DNA of 5,787 nucleotides, taken from positions 1-5,787 of the forward strand of contig JAHFAA010000044.1 in assembly GCA_023250775.1 (NCBI GenBank). Direction: 5' to 3'. Source of the DNA: Bdellovibrionales bacterium. Lineage in GTDB: Bacteria; Bdellovibrionota; Bacteriovoracia; Bacteriovoracales; Bacteriovoracaceae. Below the pieces are notes generated by a model. It saw nothing but the letters and a program-made list of their open reading frames with translations. It did not search any database and was not told the origin of the DNA. Below, piece by piece: positions 1-5,787 of this stretch. Position 1 is the stretch's first letter. Each line of letters opens with the position of its first letter. Both the position numbers and the translations under genes were made by a program.

Positions 1-2
1 TT

Positions 3-203
3 CAATCTTTCAAAGCAAAATGTCAGATCATCAGCAGCTCAGGAGAGGAAGTCCGGTGGCGTTTGGATTTTTCTGAGGATCTGGATCATCGGCATGAAGT
101 CGCCCAATTTTTACTTGATAGAAAAATTGTTCCTCTGGAACTAAAATCACACCATCCTTCACTCGAAGAAGTCTTTAAATGCGTCATTGAGGGGCGAGCA
201 TGA
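3..203 (+). CDS. ABC transporter ATP-binding protein, C-terminal end (partial, GldA-like)
   Basis: An open frame enters from the left edge and ends at TGA 201-203, giving 66 residues. The Walker A, signature and Walker B motifs lie outside the window. What remains is the small C-terminal accessory region typical of exporter ATPases. It ends in the HPSLEEVF-type sequence (residues about 52-59 of the fragment), which is a hallmark of ATPases paired with ABC-2 permeases. The protein would be the cytoplasmic ATPase that powers the permease encoded next. The stop codon overlaps the permease start as ATGA, so the two are probably translationally coupled. The GldA assignment rests on the following GldF- and GldG-like genes, because the visible fragment alone only supports an exporter-type ABC ATPase. 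Confidence 0.8.
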   Translation, partial: QSFKAKCQIISSSGEEVRWRLDFSEDLDHRHEVAQFLLDRKIVPLELKSHHPSLEEVFKCVIEGRA

Positions 204-946
204 GGAGATATTTTAAAATTCTTCAGGCCTTATATTTAAAAGAGATGAAAGAAACTTTCGGGACTTCTGGTGTTTATATTTTGGCCGGGCTTTTCTGTTT
301 TTTGATGGGCGGTCTATTTTATAATTACGTGGCCTTTTCAAAAGATCTGCACACTGGGAATCTTAGCTCCAATGTCTTAGTTCCCCTGTTCGGAAATATG
401 AATTTTGTCTTTCTTTTTATTGCGCCACTACTCACAATGCGCATGTTTGTTGACGAAAGACGAAATGCAACGCTTGATCTCCTGGCGCTGGCCCATGTTA
501 CCAATTATCAAATTTTGCTTAGTAAGTTGGTCTCGGCTGCAACCATCGCCCTACTCATGCTGTTGCCGACGTTGATTTTTCCCGTGATTCTGGCCGTCGC
601 GGGATATCACGATTGGGGATTGGTGCTCTCTTGTTATTTAGGGACTTTTCTTTCTATCCTTTGCTATTTAGCGGTTGGACTTTTTAGTGCCTGCGCTACC
701 GATAATCAGGTGGTGGCGGCCATCTTAAGTTTTGCAATTTTATTATCACTTATGCTTGTTGTGATTCTAGCCCAAGTGTCACAAAACTATTTAGTCTCTC
801 AGATGATTAGCTATCTCAGCGTGGCGTTTCATTATGAAGGTTTTATTCGAGGAGTTATTAAAAGTTATGGTCTTGTGTACTTTGCCTCATTTTTAACAGT
901 CTTCATCTACTTGTCTCATCAAGTTTTGGAAGTCCGCAGATTGTAA
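200..946 (+). CDS. ABC-2 type permease, GldF-like
   Basis: This is a 248-residue integral membrane protein with about six hydrophobic segments (near residues 24-44, 58-80, 107-134, 138-164, 168-192 and 222-242). After segment 2 comes the ABC-2 family hallmark at residues 76-101, where TMRMFVDERRNATLDLL matches the usual pattern of Met/Arg, acidic/Arg, then a T-x-(E/D)-LL run. Near residues 213-227, EGFIRGVIKSYGLVYF matches the conserved stretch before the last helix of GldF/NosY-type permeases. Length is normal for the family. The ATG at 200 overlaps the ATPase stop, and a GAGG element (189-192) lies about 7 nt upstream. It would form the membrane channel of an exporter with the preceding ATPase. 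The substrate cannot be read from the sequence. Confidence 0.85.
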   Translation: MRRYFKILQALYLKEMKETFGTSGVYILAGLFCFLMGGLFYNYVAFSKDLHTGNLSSNVLVPLFGNMNFVFLFIAPLLTMRMFVDERRNATLDLLALAHVTNYQILLSKLVSAATIALLMLLPTLIFPVILAVAGYHDWGLVLSCYLGTFLSILCYLAVGLFSACATDNQVVAAILSFAILLSLMLVVILAQVSQNYLVSQMISYLSVAFHYEGFIRGVIKSYGLVYFASFLTVFIYLSHQVLEVRRL

Positions 947-954
947 GAGGAATT

Positions 955-2505
955 ATGAGTGAGGGGATTCGGTTATTCTTTTTTGTAATCAATGGGATTT
1001 TATATCTCACGTGCGGTGGATTGTGGCTTCTTACCCCCGAGAATAAAACTTTCAATTTCGCCCTGACCATTTTTACGCTGGTCCTGACATTCATTCTCCT
1101 CTACACCGGAAAAAATGAGCTTAAAACAGGAGAACACGGCCACATCTATCGTCGATGGAGTTACAACATCATTAACTTGTTTCTCTTGCTCACGATCTTG
1201 GGATTTTTAAATTACCTTAGTTTTAAAAATAATGTGCAGCTTGATTTATCCGAAACAAAAATTAATTCCATATCCGAAGCATCAAAAAATTTAATCAAAG
1301 GTTTGAAAAAAAATCTTGATGTTAAAGTATTTGCCGGAAAAGATGAGGCGCGTGCCATCGTTTCCATCTTGGATCTTTATAAGCAACACAAACATAATAT
1401 GAATATTGAGGTCTATGATCCTGATACCAGACCCGATCTGATGCGCGCCAATGAGATTGATCATGCCAATACGGTCGTGATGGAATATGAAAATCGCAGG
1501 CAGTACATCAAGGAACATTCGGAATTGGAATACACCAATGCTTTAAGAAAACTGGGGCGCGAAAAAGACCCGGTTGTTTATTATACTATTGGCCATTTAG
1601 AAGTTGATTTTGAAGGCAATGGAGATGCTGGTGGGGCACAGATCGCTCGAGGTCTGCGTCGTTCTTTGATTAATTTAAACGCGCTGGATATTTTGGCCAA
1701 AAATGCCATCCCGGCCGATGCCGACCTGCTTCTTATCTGGGGACCTAAGCGAGCGTTCTTTAAACCTGAATTGGAAGCTCTTGATCAATATCTTAGGCGT
1801 GGAGGCCGTCTTCTCTTGGCCTTGGACCCCTCGATTGTCGAAGATAAAATTAGTGATTTAAGAAATTATTTTAAGAAAACGTGGGAAATCGAAATTCCCA
1901 ACACCATTATTGTTGATCGCAAAAATTTTGTCAGTGGCAGTAATGGAAGTGTTCCCGTGATTAAGGATTTCGATCCCAAGCATCTTCTAACCAAAAACTT
2001 TGATGGCCAAGTATTTTTTCCGCTTGTCTCAGCTGTTACACAGTCGGAGACAGAATCGCCACGAGGGAAGTTTGTAGGTCTCGCTTCATCAACTTCTTTT
2101 CCAAGCAGTTGGGTTGATTTTTCACCCGTTGAACTTGTTTCTGGTTCTCTTAATTATAACTCCAATCGAGACAGAAGAGGGCCGGCCTCAGTTGTGGGGA
2201 TATGGGAGGAGAATGCTGTCGATCATTCCGCTCACCCTCGAACTAAAATTATTGCCTTTGGGAATTCTTCATTCGTTCAAAATCAATACGCCAATTTGGC
2301 GGACAATTTCACTTTTTTTCTTAAAGCGGCAAACTATTTATCGAGTGATGATGAGCTCCTAACCTTGAATCTTGCGGTCAAAAAAAATAGTCCAGTTTTG
2401 ATTGCCGACCAACAACTTAAAATTGTTTTTTATATCAGTGTTGTGGTCTTACCGGTTTTATTATTTTCGACAGCGTATCTGTTTCATCGAAGAAGGCGAG
2501 CATGA
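955..2505 (+). CDS. GldG-like ABC transporter auxiliary protein
   Basis: This 516-residue protein belongs to the family annotated as ABC-type transport system involved in gliding motility, auxiliary component. It has three N-terminal membrane segments (about 5-27, 33-50 and 69-88), a large soluble region, and a C-terminal segment (about 489-510) followed by HRRRRA, which suggests a cytoplasmic tail. Recognisable family blocks are LDLSETKINSIS (96-107), VKVFAG (123-128), VVYYTIGHLEVDF (207-219, usually GHGE), the DADLLLIWGPK to GGRLLLALDP block (255-292), and KIIAFGNSSFVQNQ (431-444) leading to NFTFFLKAANYLSSDDELLTL (451-471). Classical GldG has a single N-terminal anchor, and the three-segment form is, from memory, common in myxobacteria-like homologues. 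The start lies 8 nt after the permease stop, with AGAGG at 946-950. It probably partners the permease, with its soluble part outside the cytoplasmic membrane. Confidence 0.85.
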   Translation: MSEGIRLFFFVINGILYLTCGGLWLLTPENKTFNFALTIFTLVLTFILLYTGKNELKTGEHGHIYRRWSYNIINLFLLLTILGFLNYLSFKNNVQLDLSETKINSISEASKNLIKGLKKNLDVKVFAGKDEARAIVSILDLYKQHKHNMNIEVYDPDTRPDLMRANEIDHANTVVMEYENRRQYIKEHSELEYTNALRKLGREKDPVVYYTIGHLEVDFEGNGDAGGAQIARGLRRSLINLNALDILAKNAIPADADLLLIWGPKRAFFKPELEALDQYLRRGGRLLLALDPSIVEDKISDLRNYFKKTWEIEIPNTIIVDRKNFVSGSNGSVPVIKDFDPKHLLTKNFDGQVFFPLVSAVTQSETESPRGKFVGLASSTSFPSSWVDFSPVELVSGSLNYNSNRDRRGPASVVGIWEENAVDHSAHPRTKIIAFGNSSFVQNQYANLADNFTFFLKAANYLSSDDELLTLNLAVKKNSPVLIADQQLKIVFYISVVVLPVLLFSTAYLFHRRRRA

Positions 2506-3944
2506 AGAAGACTATCATTCTTCTTTGTATTGCCGTGGGCCTTGGAATCTTCACCTATTTTTTTGAAGAACTGCGAGGCGTGAAAAAAGTTGAAGCAGAA
2601 AAAACTGCGCAGGCCTTGTTTGACCAGAGTAAATTGGGAGAGTTCGTTGGATTAAAATTACCACGGGCTACTCTTCAAAAAATTGGTGGGCGTTTCCATG
2701 TGTTAGAAACCAATCAACTGGTGGACGAAAGCAAATTGCAAGAGGTTTTGGATATTTTGGGTCACCTGCAGGTAAAACGTGTGTTGTCTGAAAATGATTT
2801 GAAGGTAGTGGGGCGCCAAGAATTCTTTCCATCAGAAAAAGATAGATTTGTGTTTCTTTTTGAAAAGGGTGAGGTTCCAGTTCTTTTTGGAAAGAAGGTT
2901 GAGCATGATCAAAGCTTTTATGTCGAGGTAAAAACTCCCACGGGAGTGAAAACAGTGTTGGCCTTTGACTCATCACCTCAGCTAACGCCTTTGACCCAGG
3001 AAGATTACCGCTTGAATCCCTACAAGTACGGAAGAATATTATCTATCGTATGGCTTACCCCAGGTTTTTTTAACGACACTTTTATTTTCCGTGAGTGGAA
3101 ACATCAGCACGGGCCAGAGACATTTTCTAAAATTGAAGTAAAAAATATCCGCAATGTCCCTCTCACGATTGATTTATTGAATAAGTCTCTCACTCCTCGT
3201 CCTCCTGCTCAGATTGCCTACTTGGAAAACGCGTTCAGCGATTATGCCAAGGCCCTGTTTAATATGCAGGCTGGGCAATTGTGGGCCCCTCAAGATCTGG
3301 GGAAATTGAGTGAGCAAGTCGCCACTCTTTCTATCACAACCACGACAGGGAAGATTTTTGTTTTGCAACTTTTTAAGAAGGCAACAGGAACAGATCACAA
3401 AGTACGAAGTGGCCAATTTGTGAAAGTTTCAGACGAGGAATTGGTATTTGAAATTTCCTCAACCTCTGCCAAACTACTCTTTTCCTCATCGCAAGATTTT
3501 CTAGAAAAACGCATTTATAAAAATATGGGGGCCGACGGCCTATCACTTCAAGGGGATAAAGAGGAACCCTTCACAGTTTCTTTTTCCAATGGGGCCTCAG
3601 CTAAATTAATAATTCCCAAAGGCGAAGACTTTGAAGTTCGGGCGAGTGACCCGGCGTTATCTCTCCGTCCTCTCAATAATTCTTTTTCTCAGCTGTTTTC
3701 ATTTTTATTCACGCCTGGTGAGCGGGTTTCGGTTATGGATAAAGATGATTTTAAGCTCGTACCCAAGGCCTTTATGAATATTGATTATAAGGGACGTGTC
3801 ATTCACCTAGTTTTCCAAGATCGTGAAATTCTCGTGCTGAATCCTTCTTCTGGTATTAAGATCAACTATTACGTTGGAAATGGGCCAGCGATTGGAACCG
3901 AGGCCAGCGATTATTTTGATACTCGCGTAGGTAACTTAAAATGA
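2502..3944 (+). CDS. DUF4340-type membrane-anchored protein
   Basis: This 480-residue protein starts with MKK and one hydrophobic segment (about 4-22). It is best read as an uncleaved signal anchor, leaving nearly the whole protein outside the cytoplasmic membrane. The region after the anchor fits DUF4340, a family that usually follows GldG-like genes. A short strand element with GGRFHVL (62-68) leads to an acidic-Ser-x-LQEVLDILGHLQVKRVL helix (75-95). Then come LFGKKVEHDQSFYVEV (128-143) and a hydrophobic strand at 147-155, the usual G...Y.rv pattern. The commonly seen Trp of the W-x-L stretch is replaced here (GRFHVL). Its ATG overlaps the GldG-like stop (ATGA), with an AGAAGG site at 2491-2496. 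No catalytic motif is visible and the molecular function is unknown. Operon position suggests it is a structural or substrate-handling part of the exporter. The family call is by pattern and gene order. Confidence 0.7.
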   Translation: MKKTIILLCIAVGLGIFTYFFEELRGVKKVEAEKTAQALFDQSKLGEFVGLKLPRATLQKIGGRFHVLETNQLVDESKLQEVLDILGHLQVKRVLSENDLKVVGRQEFFPSEKDRFVFLFEKGEVPVLFGKKVEHDQSFYVEVKTPTGVKTVLAFDSSPQLTPLTQEDYRLNPYKYGRILSIVWLTPGFFNDTFIFREWKHQHGPETFSKIEVKNIRNVPLTIDLLNKSLTPRPPAQIAYLENAFSDYAKALFNMQAGQLWAPQDLGKLSEQVATLSITTTTGKIFVLQLFKKATGTDHKVRSGQFVKVSDEELVFEISSTSAKLLFSSSQDFLEKRIYKNMGADGLSLQGDKEEPFTVSFSNGASAKLIIPKGEDFEVRASDPALSLRPLNNSFSQLFSFLFTPGERVSVMDKDDFKLVPKAFMNIDYKGRVIHLVFQDREILVLNPSSGIKINYYVGNGPAIGTEASDYFDTRVGNLK

Positions 3945-4630
3945 CACAGTTGCTTCGATATTATCTTGAGGGGGCCCTCCACCCTTTTCTAATCCAGGAA
4001 CGATACTATCAGTTTCGTCATCGACCTATCGGTGCGGTGGAACCTTCCATTGAAGAAGACACGATCTATTTTGAGAAGGGGATAGACTTTGCCACCCTGG
4101 TCCTGATCTCGTGGCCCTTGGTCATCTTTGAGGCCTTTTATCGCATTTTTGGATTTCACATCAGCGAGTGGCTGGTGGAAAATTACTTCAGCGACAGTGA
4201 AGTTTCTAATTATTTTTATCGTGCCGAAACAACGCTTACTTTTCAGATTTTTATCATCCTTTTAAAGGTCGTCAGTTTTCCCGTCATTGCCTGGGCCCTG
4301 GTGAGAATCTGGGAGGCCATTATTACCTTCTTTCACCATTTTTTAGGCAAGGATGATAGTGATCTGCCTGGTATTTCCCAGGTTGTGAATAATACCCTGA
4401 GCTCCCATGTTTTTTTACTTATTCCCGTTTTTGGCCCTGTCATCAAATGGCTCTCAATGCTAACGCAGCTTTATGGTGGTCTACGCTATAACCTCCGTTA
4501 TACGCGACTTCAGGCCGTAGCCGTTCTCTTGTCGCCTCTTATTCTGTTGGCCTTCTTCGCCTTTTTTGCCGCCTTCTTTTTAACTTTTTTTGTAGGCGAA
4601 CTCCTTTTTGGATTATTTGGAATCTTTTAA
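3941..4630 (+). CDS. Unrecognised multi-pass membrane protein, possibly Yip1-like
   Basis: This 229-residue protein is not one I recognise firmly. A hydrophilic N-terminal stretch of about 45 residues (with RYYQFRHRP at 21-29 and acidic EPSIEED at 34-40) precedes about four hydrophobic regions near 47-71, 98-122, 156-180 and 190-222. The segment IPVFGPVIKW (161-170), then LYGGLRYNLRYTRLQAVAVLL (177-197), resembles the proline/glycine helix and Gly-x-x turn of Yip1-type integral membrane domains, but the match is weak. The C-terminus is strikingly phenylalanine-rich, with 11 Phe in residues 205-229. The start overlaps the upstream DUF4340 gene stop (ATGA). Only a weak TAGG site (3928-3931) is present, so translation may depend on coupling. 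The gene ends with tandem stops TAA TAA (4628-4633). It is last in the exporter operon and is inferred to act with that complex. Confidence 0.75.
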   Translation: MTQLLRYYLEGALHPFLIQERYYQFRHRPIGAVEPSIEEDTIYFEKGIDFATLVLISWPLVIFEAFYRIFGFHISEWLVENYFSDSEVSNYFYRAETTLTFQIFIILLKVVSFPVIAWALVRIWEAIITFFHHFLGKDDSDLPGISQVVNNTLSSHVFLLIPVFGPVIKWLSMLTQLYGGLRYNLRYTRLQAVAVLLSPLILLAFFAFFAAFFLTFFVGELLFGLFGIF

Positions 4631-4669
4631 TAATTAATTCCCCGCCAAGACCTCTATCTGGTTGAAATC

Positions 4670-4691
4670 CTAAAATGTAAAAAAGTTTTAG
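4670..4691. repeat. Weak AT-rich inverted repeat, possible poor terminator
   Basis: CTAAAA (4670-4675) and TTTTAG (4686-4691) can pair around a 10-nt A-rich loop, and AAAT/ATTT flanks could extend the stem across a small internal loop. It is the only hairpin of note just after the exporter operon. The stem is almost entirely A-T and no clean T tract follows, so it does not meet the normal pattern of an intrinsic terminator. Confidence 0.2.
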
Positions 4692-4701
4692 AAATTTGGG
4701 T

Positions 4702-4730
4702 AATTGCCAAGGCCCTAAAGTTTTGGAATT
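4702..4730. repeat. Imperfect inverted repeat upstream of tdk, possible operator
   Basis: The left arm AATTGCCAA (4702-4710) and right arm TTGGAATT (4723-4730) match in eight positions with one bulged G, separated by 12 nt. The right arm contains the proposed -35 hexamer, a placement often seen for repressor sites. No regulator family is recognised from the arms, and a repeat this short in AT-rich DNA could be chance. Confidence 0.3.
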
Positions 4731-4750
4731 ATCCTTTCATACGAAATAAT
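4723..4750 (+). promoter_or_regulatory. Candidate sigma70-type promoter for tdk
   Basis: TTGGAA (4723-4728) matches four of six bases of the -35 consensus. AATAAT (4745-4750) matches five of six of the -10 consensus, with 16-nt spacing. A second AATAAT copy at 4748-4753 gives 19-nt spacing. A transcript would begin near 4757, leaving a leader of roughly 34 nt before GTG 4791. The spacer is AT-rich, so such matches arise easily. Confidence 0.3.
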
Positions 4751-4777
4751 AATTTTTGTAAAAAAGTCACCTTGAAC

Positions 4778-4783
4778 GAGGAG
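4778..4783 (+). promoter_or_regulatory. Ribosome binding site that fixes the tdk start
   Basis: GAGGAG is a strong Shine-Dalgarno match. It lies 7 nt before GTG 4791 but only 1 nt before the in-frame TTG at 4785. Normal spacing therefore selects GTG 4791 as the start of thymidine kinase, two codons downstream of the longest open frame. Confidence 0.7.
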
Positions 4784-4790
4784 TTTGGCC

Positions 4791-5417
4791 GTGGCGGTTT
4801 CGATTCCCTTCCATGCAGGAAATATCGAGGTTATTTGTGGGCCCATGTTTAGTGGGAAAACTGAGGAATTGATTCGTAGGGTGAAACGTGCCCAAATTGC
4901 TAAACAAAAAGTACAGATTTTCAAGCCTCAAATTGATAATCGTTATCATGCCTCTGATATTGTGAGCCATTCTTCTATGGCGACCCCCGCAGTTCCCGTC
5001 AAAGATTCCCTCGAGATTTTACGGCGTGTCCTGGATTCCACCCGAATTGTGGCCATTGATGAAGTCCAATTCTTTGATGCTTTGATTGTAAAGGTGATTT
5101 CTAAGCTGGCCTGTCGTGGCTGCCGTGTGATTTGTGCCGGACTCGACCAGGACTATATGGCCCATCCCTTTGGTCCAATGCCTCATTTACTGGCGATTGC
5201 CGACCAGGTGGATAAAGTTCATGCCATTTGTACCGTTTGTGGCCATCCTGCGACAAAAACCTTCCGCAAGCCAACCGAAAAGACCGATTTGGTTTTAGTC
5301 GGAGAGTCGGATGTCTACGAGGCCCGTTGCCGACTTCACTTTGATTATTTTGACGAACAAGATGATTGGTCATTATACTTGGCGCCAAATTCAGACTCTG
5401 CCCATCCTCGATCCTGA
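4791..5417 (+). CDS. tdk: Thymidine kinase (type II, zinc-binding)
   Basis: This enzyme phosphorylates thymidine with ATP to give dTMP in cytoplasmic pyrimidine salvage. From GTG 4791 it is 208 residues, normal for the family. Visible motifs are the P-loop GPMFSGKT (17-24), DNRY (49-52), the Walker B-like IDEVQFF (89-95) with E91 as the expected catalytic base, and GLDQDYMAHPFGPMP (117-131) leading into the substrate-covering loop. The zinc pairs are C147/C150 (CTVC) and C180/H183 (YEARCRLH). All key residues are present, so the gene looks intact. The 15 residues after the last helix (about 194-208) are polar and probably flexible. It is separated from the exporter operon by 160 nt and appears to have its own promoter. 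The next gene follows after 66 nt without an evident terminator, so the two may be co-transcribed. Confidence 0.97.
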   Translation: MAVSIPFHAGNIEVICGPMFSGKTEELIRRVKRAQIAKQKVQIFKPQIDNRYHASDIVSHSSMATPAVPVKDSLEILRRVLDSTRIVAIDEVQFFDALIVKVISKLACRGCRVICAGLDQDYMAHPFGPMPHLLAIADQVDKVHAICTVCGHPATKTFRKPTEKTDLVLVGESDVYEARCRLHFDYFDEQDDWSLYLAPNSDSAHPRS

Positions 5418-5469
5418 TATCCAATCTGAGATCCAATAAAGATCGCTGGGCCGTTGAACTGATAAAAGC

Positions 5470-5474
5470 GGAGG
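5470..5474 (+). promoter_or_regulatory. Ribosome binding site of the last gene
   Basis: GGAGG lies 9 nt before ATG 5484. It supports both the reality and the start of the partial reading frame that runs off the right edge. Confidence 0.6.
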
Positions 5475-5483
5475 CGCCAGCTT

Positions 5484-5787
5484 ATGACCGTGGACAGTGT
5501 TAACAAAAATCTAAATTATTCCGTTTGCTGTCAAGAACATCACTATGGGGAAGGTGTCTATATTCTGAAAAATCCCCGCGCCCAGACCTTTCTTGCGAAA
5601 CTTTGCCGCCCAGACGTAGAACAACCCATCCTCAATTCACTTATCACCAAACTTTATAGCATCTTGCTGGGAGAAGTGGTGAGCGCGCTGTTTCCGAGGG
5701 AAGTTGTGTCTTGGGATACGCGCATGAAGCAATTTGTTCCCCAAGGTTGTTATCAAGGCGAAATCTTAAATCAGCAGGCAAAAGTAA
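5484..5787 (+). CDS. Partial CDS, possible uracil phosphoribosyltransferase-like protein
   Basis: An ATG at 5484 opens a frame that stays open for 101 codons to the right edge, so the gene is truncated by the window. The residues YILKNPRAQTFLAKL (26-40), then a helical stretch QPILNSLITKLYSILLGEVV (47-66) and the RMKQFVPQGCYQGEIL region (80-95), recall the N-terminal part of uracil phosphoribosyltransferases: an (H/N)P start, then a long helix leading to a conserved Glu, then a strand before the first core strand. The PRPP-binding loop that would prove this lies beyond the window. Adjacency to tdk fits pyrimidine salvage, in which this enzyme would convert uracil and PRPP to UMP. The coding frame is well supported by its strong ribosome site, but the function is an inference from memory of divergent homologues. 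Confidence 0.55.
   Translation, partial: MTVDSVNKNLNYSVCCQEHHYGEGVYILKNPRAQTFLAKLCRPDVEQPILNSLITKLYSILLGEVVSALFPREVVSWDTRMKQFVPQGCYQGEILNQQAKV

Noticed and set aside
2114..2362. Plus-strand open frame of 82 codons inside the GldG-like gene
   Set aside because: It is in another frame within a well-supported coding region, and its hydrophobic start is an out-of-frame reading of T-rich codons.
2668..2976. Minus-strand open frame of 102 codons opposite the DUF4340-type gene
   Set aside because: It has no family resemblance and sits fully inside a longer gene with good start, ribosome site and operon context.
4645..4661. CCAAGA-cctcta-TCTGG hairpin considered as an intrinsic terminator
   Set aside because: The stem is only five pairs with a bulge and no T tract follows.
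4715..4970. Two overlapping minus-strand open frames across the tdk 5' end
   Set aside because: They overlap each other and the P-loop region of tdk, and have no motif support.
5101..5436. Minus-strand open frame of 111 codons opposite tdk
   Set aside because: It lies almost wholly antisense to the clear thymidine kinase gene, shows no recognisable motif and has a low-complexity, Arg/His/Pro-rich translation typical of shadow frames.

Overview
The window looks like a moderately AT-rich bacterial chromosome segment with all genes on the + strand and very little intergenic DNA. It holds two transcription-unit-like blocks. No mobile elements, CRISPR arrays, tRNAs or rRNAs were seen. The organism cannot be fixed from the sequence alone. 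A Gld-type ABC exporter whose GldG-like subunit has three N-terminal membrane segments, together with the style of the last, partial gene, fits best with the former Deltaproteobacteria, for example Bdellovibrionota or myxobacteria-like lineages. That placement is a low-confidence inference.

Block 1 (1-4630) is a tightly packed operon of five genes. The order is the 3' end of an ABC transporter ATPase, an ABC-2/GldF-type permease, a GldG-like auxiliary protein, a DUF4340-type membrane-anchored protein, and an unrecognised 229-residue multi-pass membrane protein. Three of the four junctions are ATGA stop/start overlaps (at 200, 2502 and 3941), and the fourth is an 8-nt gap whose ribosome site touches the upstream stop. 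The genes are therefore probably translationally coupled and encode one envelope complex: cytoplasmic ATPase, membrane permease, and two anchored proteins with large domains probably outside the cytoplasmic membrane. The substrate is unknown. Gld-type modules of this kind are widespread in non-gliding bacteria, so the name does not prove gliding.

A 160-nt spacer (4631-4790) separates the blocks. It has tandem stops at its left end, only weak AT-rich hairpins and no convincing intrinsic terminator. It also carries a possible promoter whose -35 element lies in one arm of an imperfect inverted repeat.

Block 2 (4791 to the end) starts with a clear type II zinc-binding thymidine kinase (tdk), best started at GTG 4791. 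After 66 nt comes the 5' part of a gene that runs off the window and resembles the N-terminal region of a divergent uracil phosphoribosyltransferase. Together they suggest a pyrimidine salvage pair.

Nothing here is clearly a new system. The best lead is the 229-residue membrane protein, stop-start coupled to the exporter genes and a candidate extra subunit.
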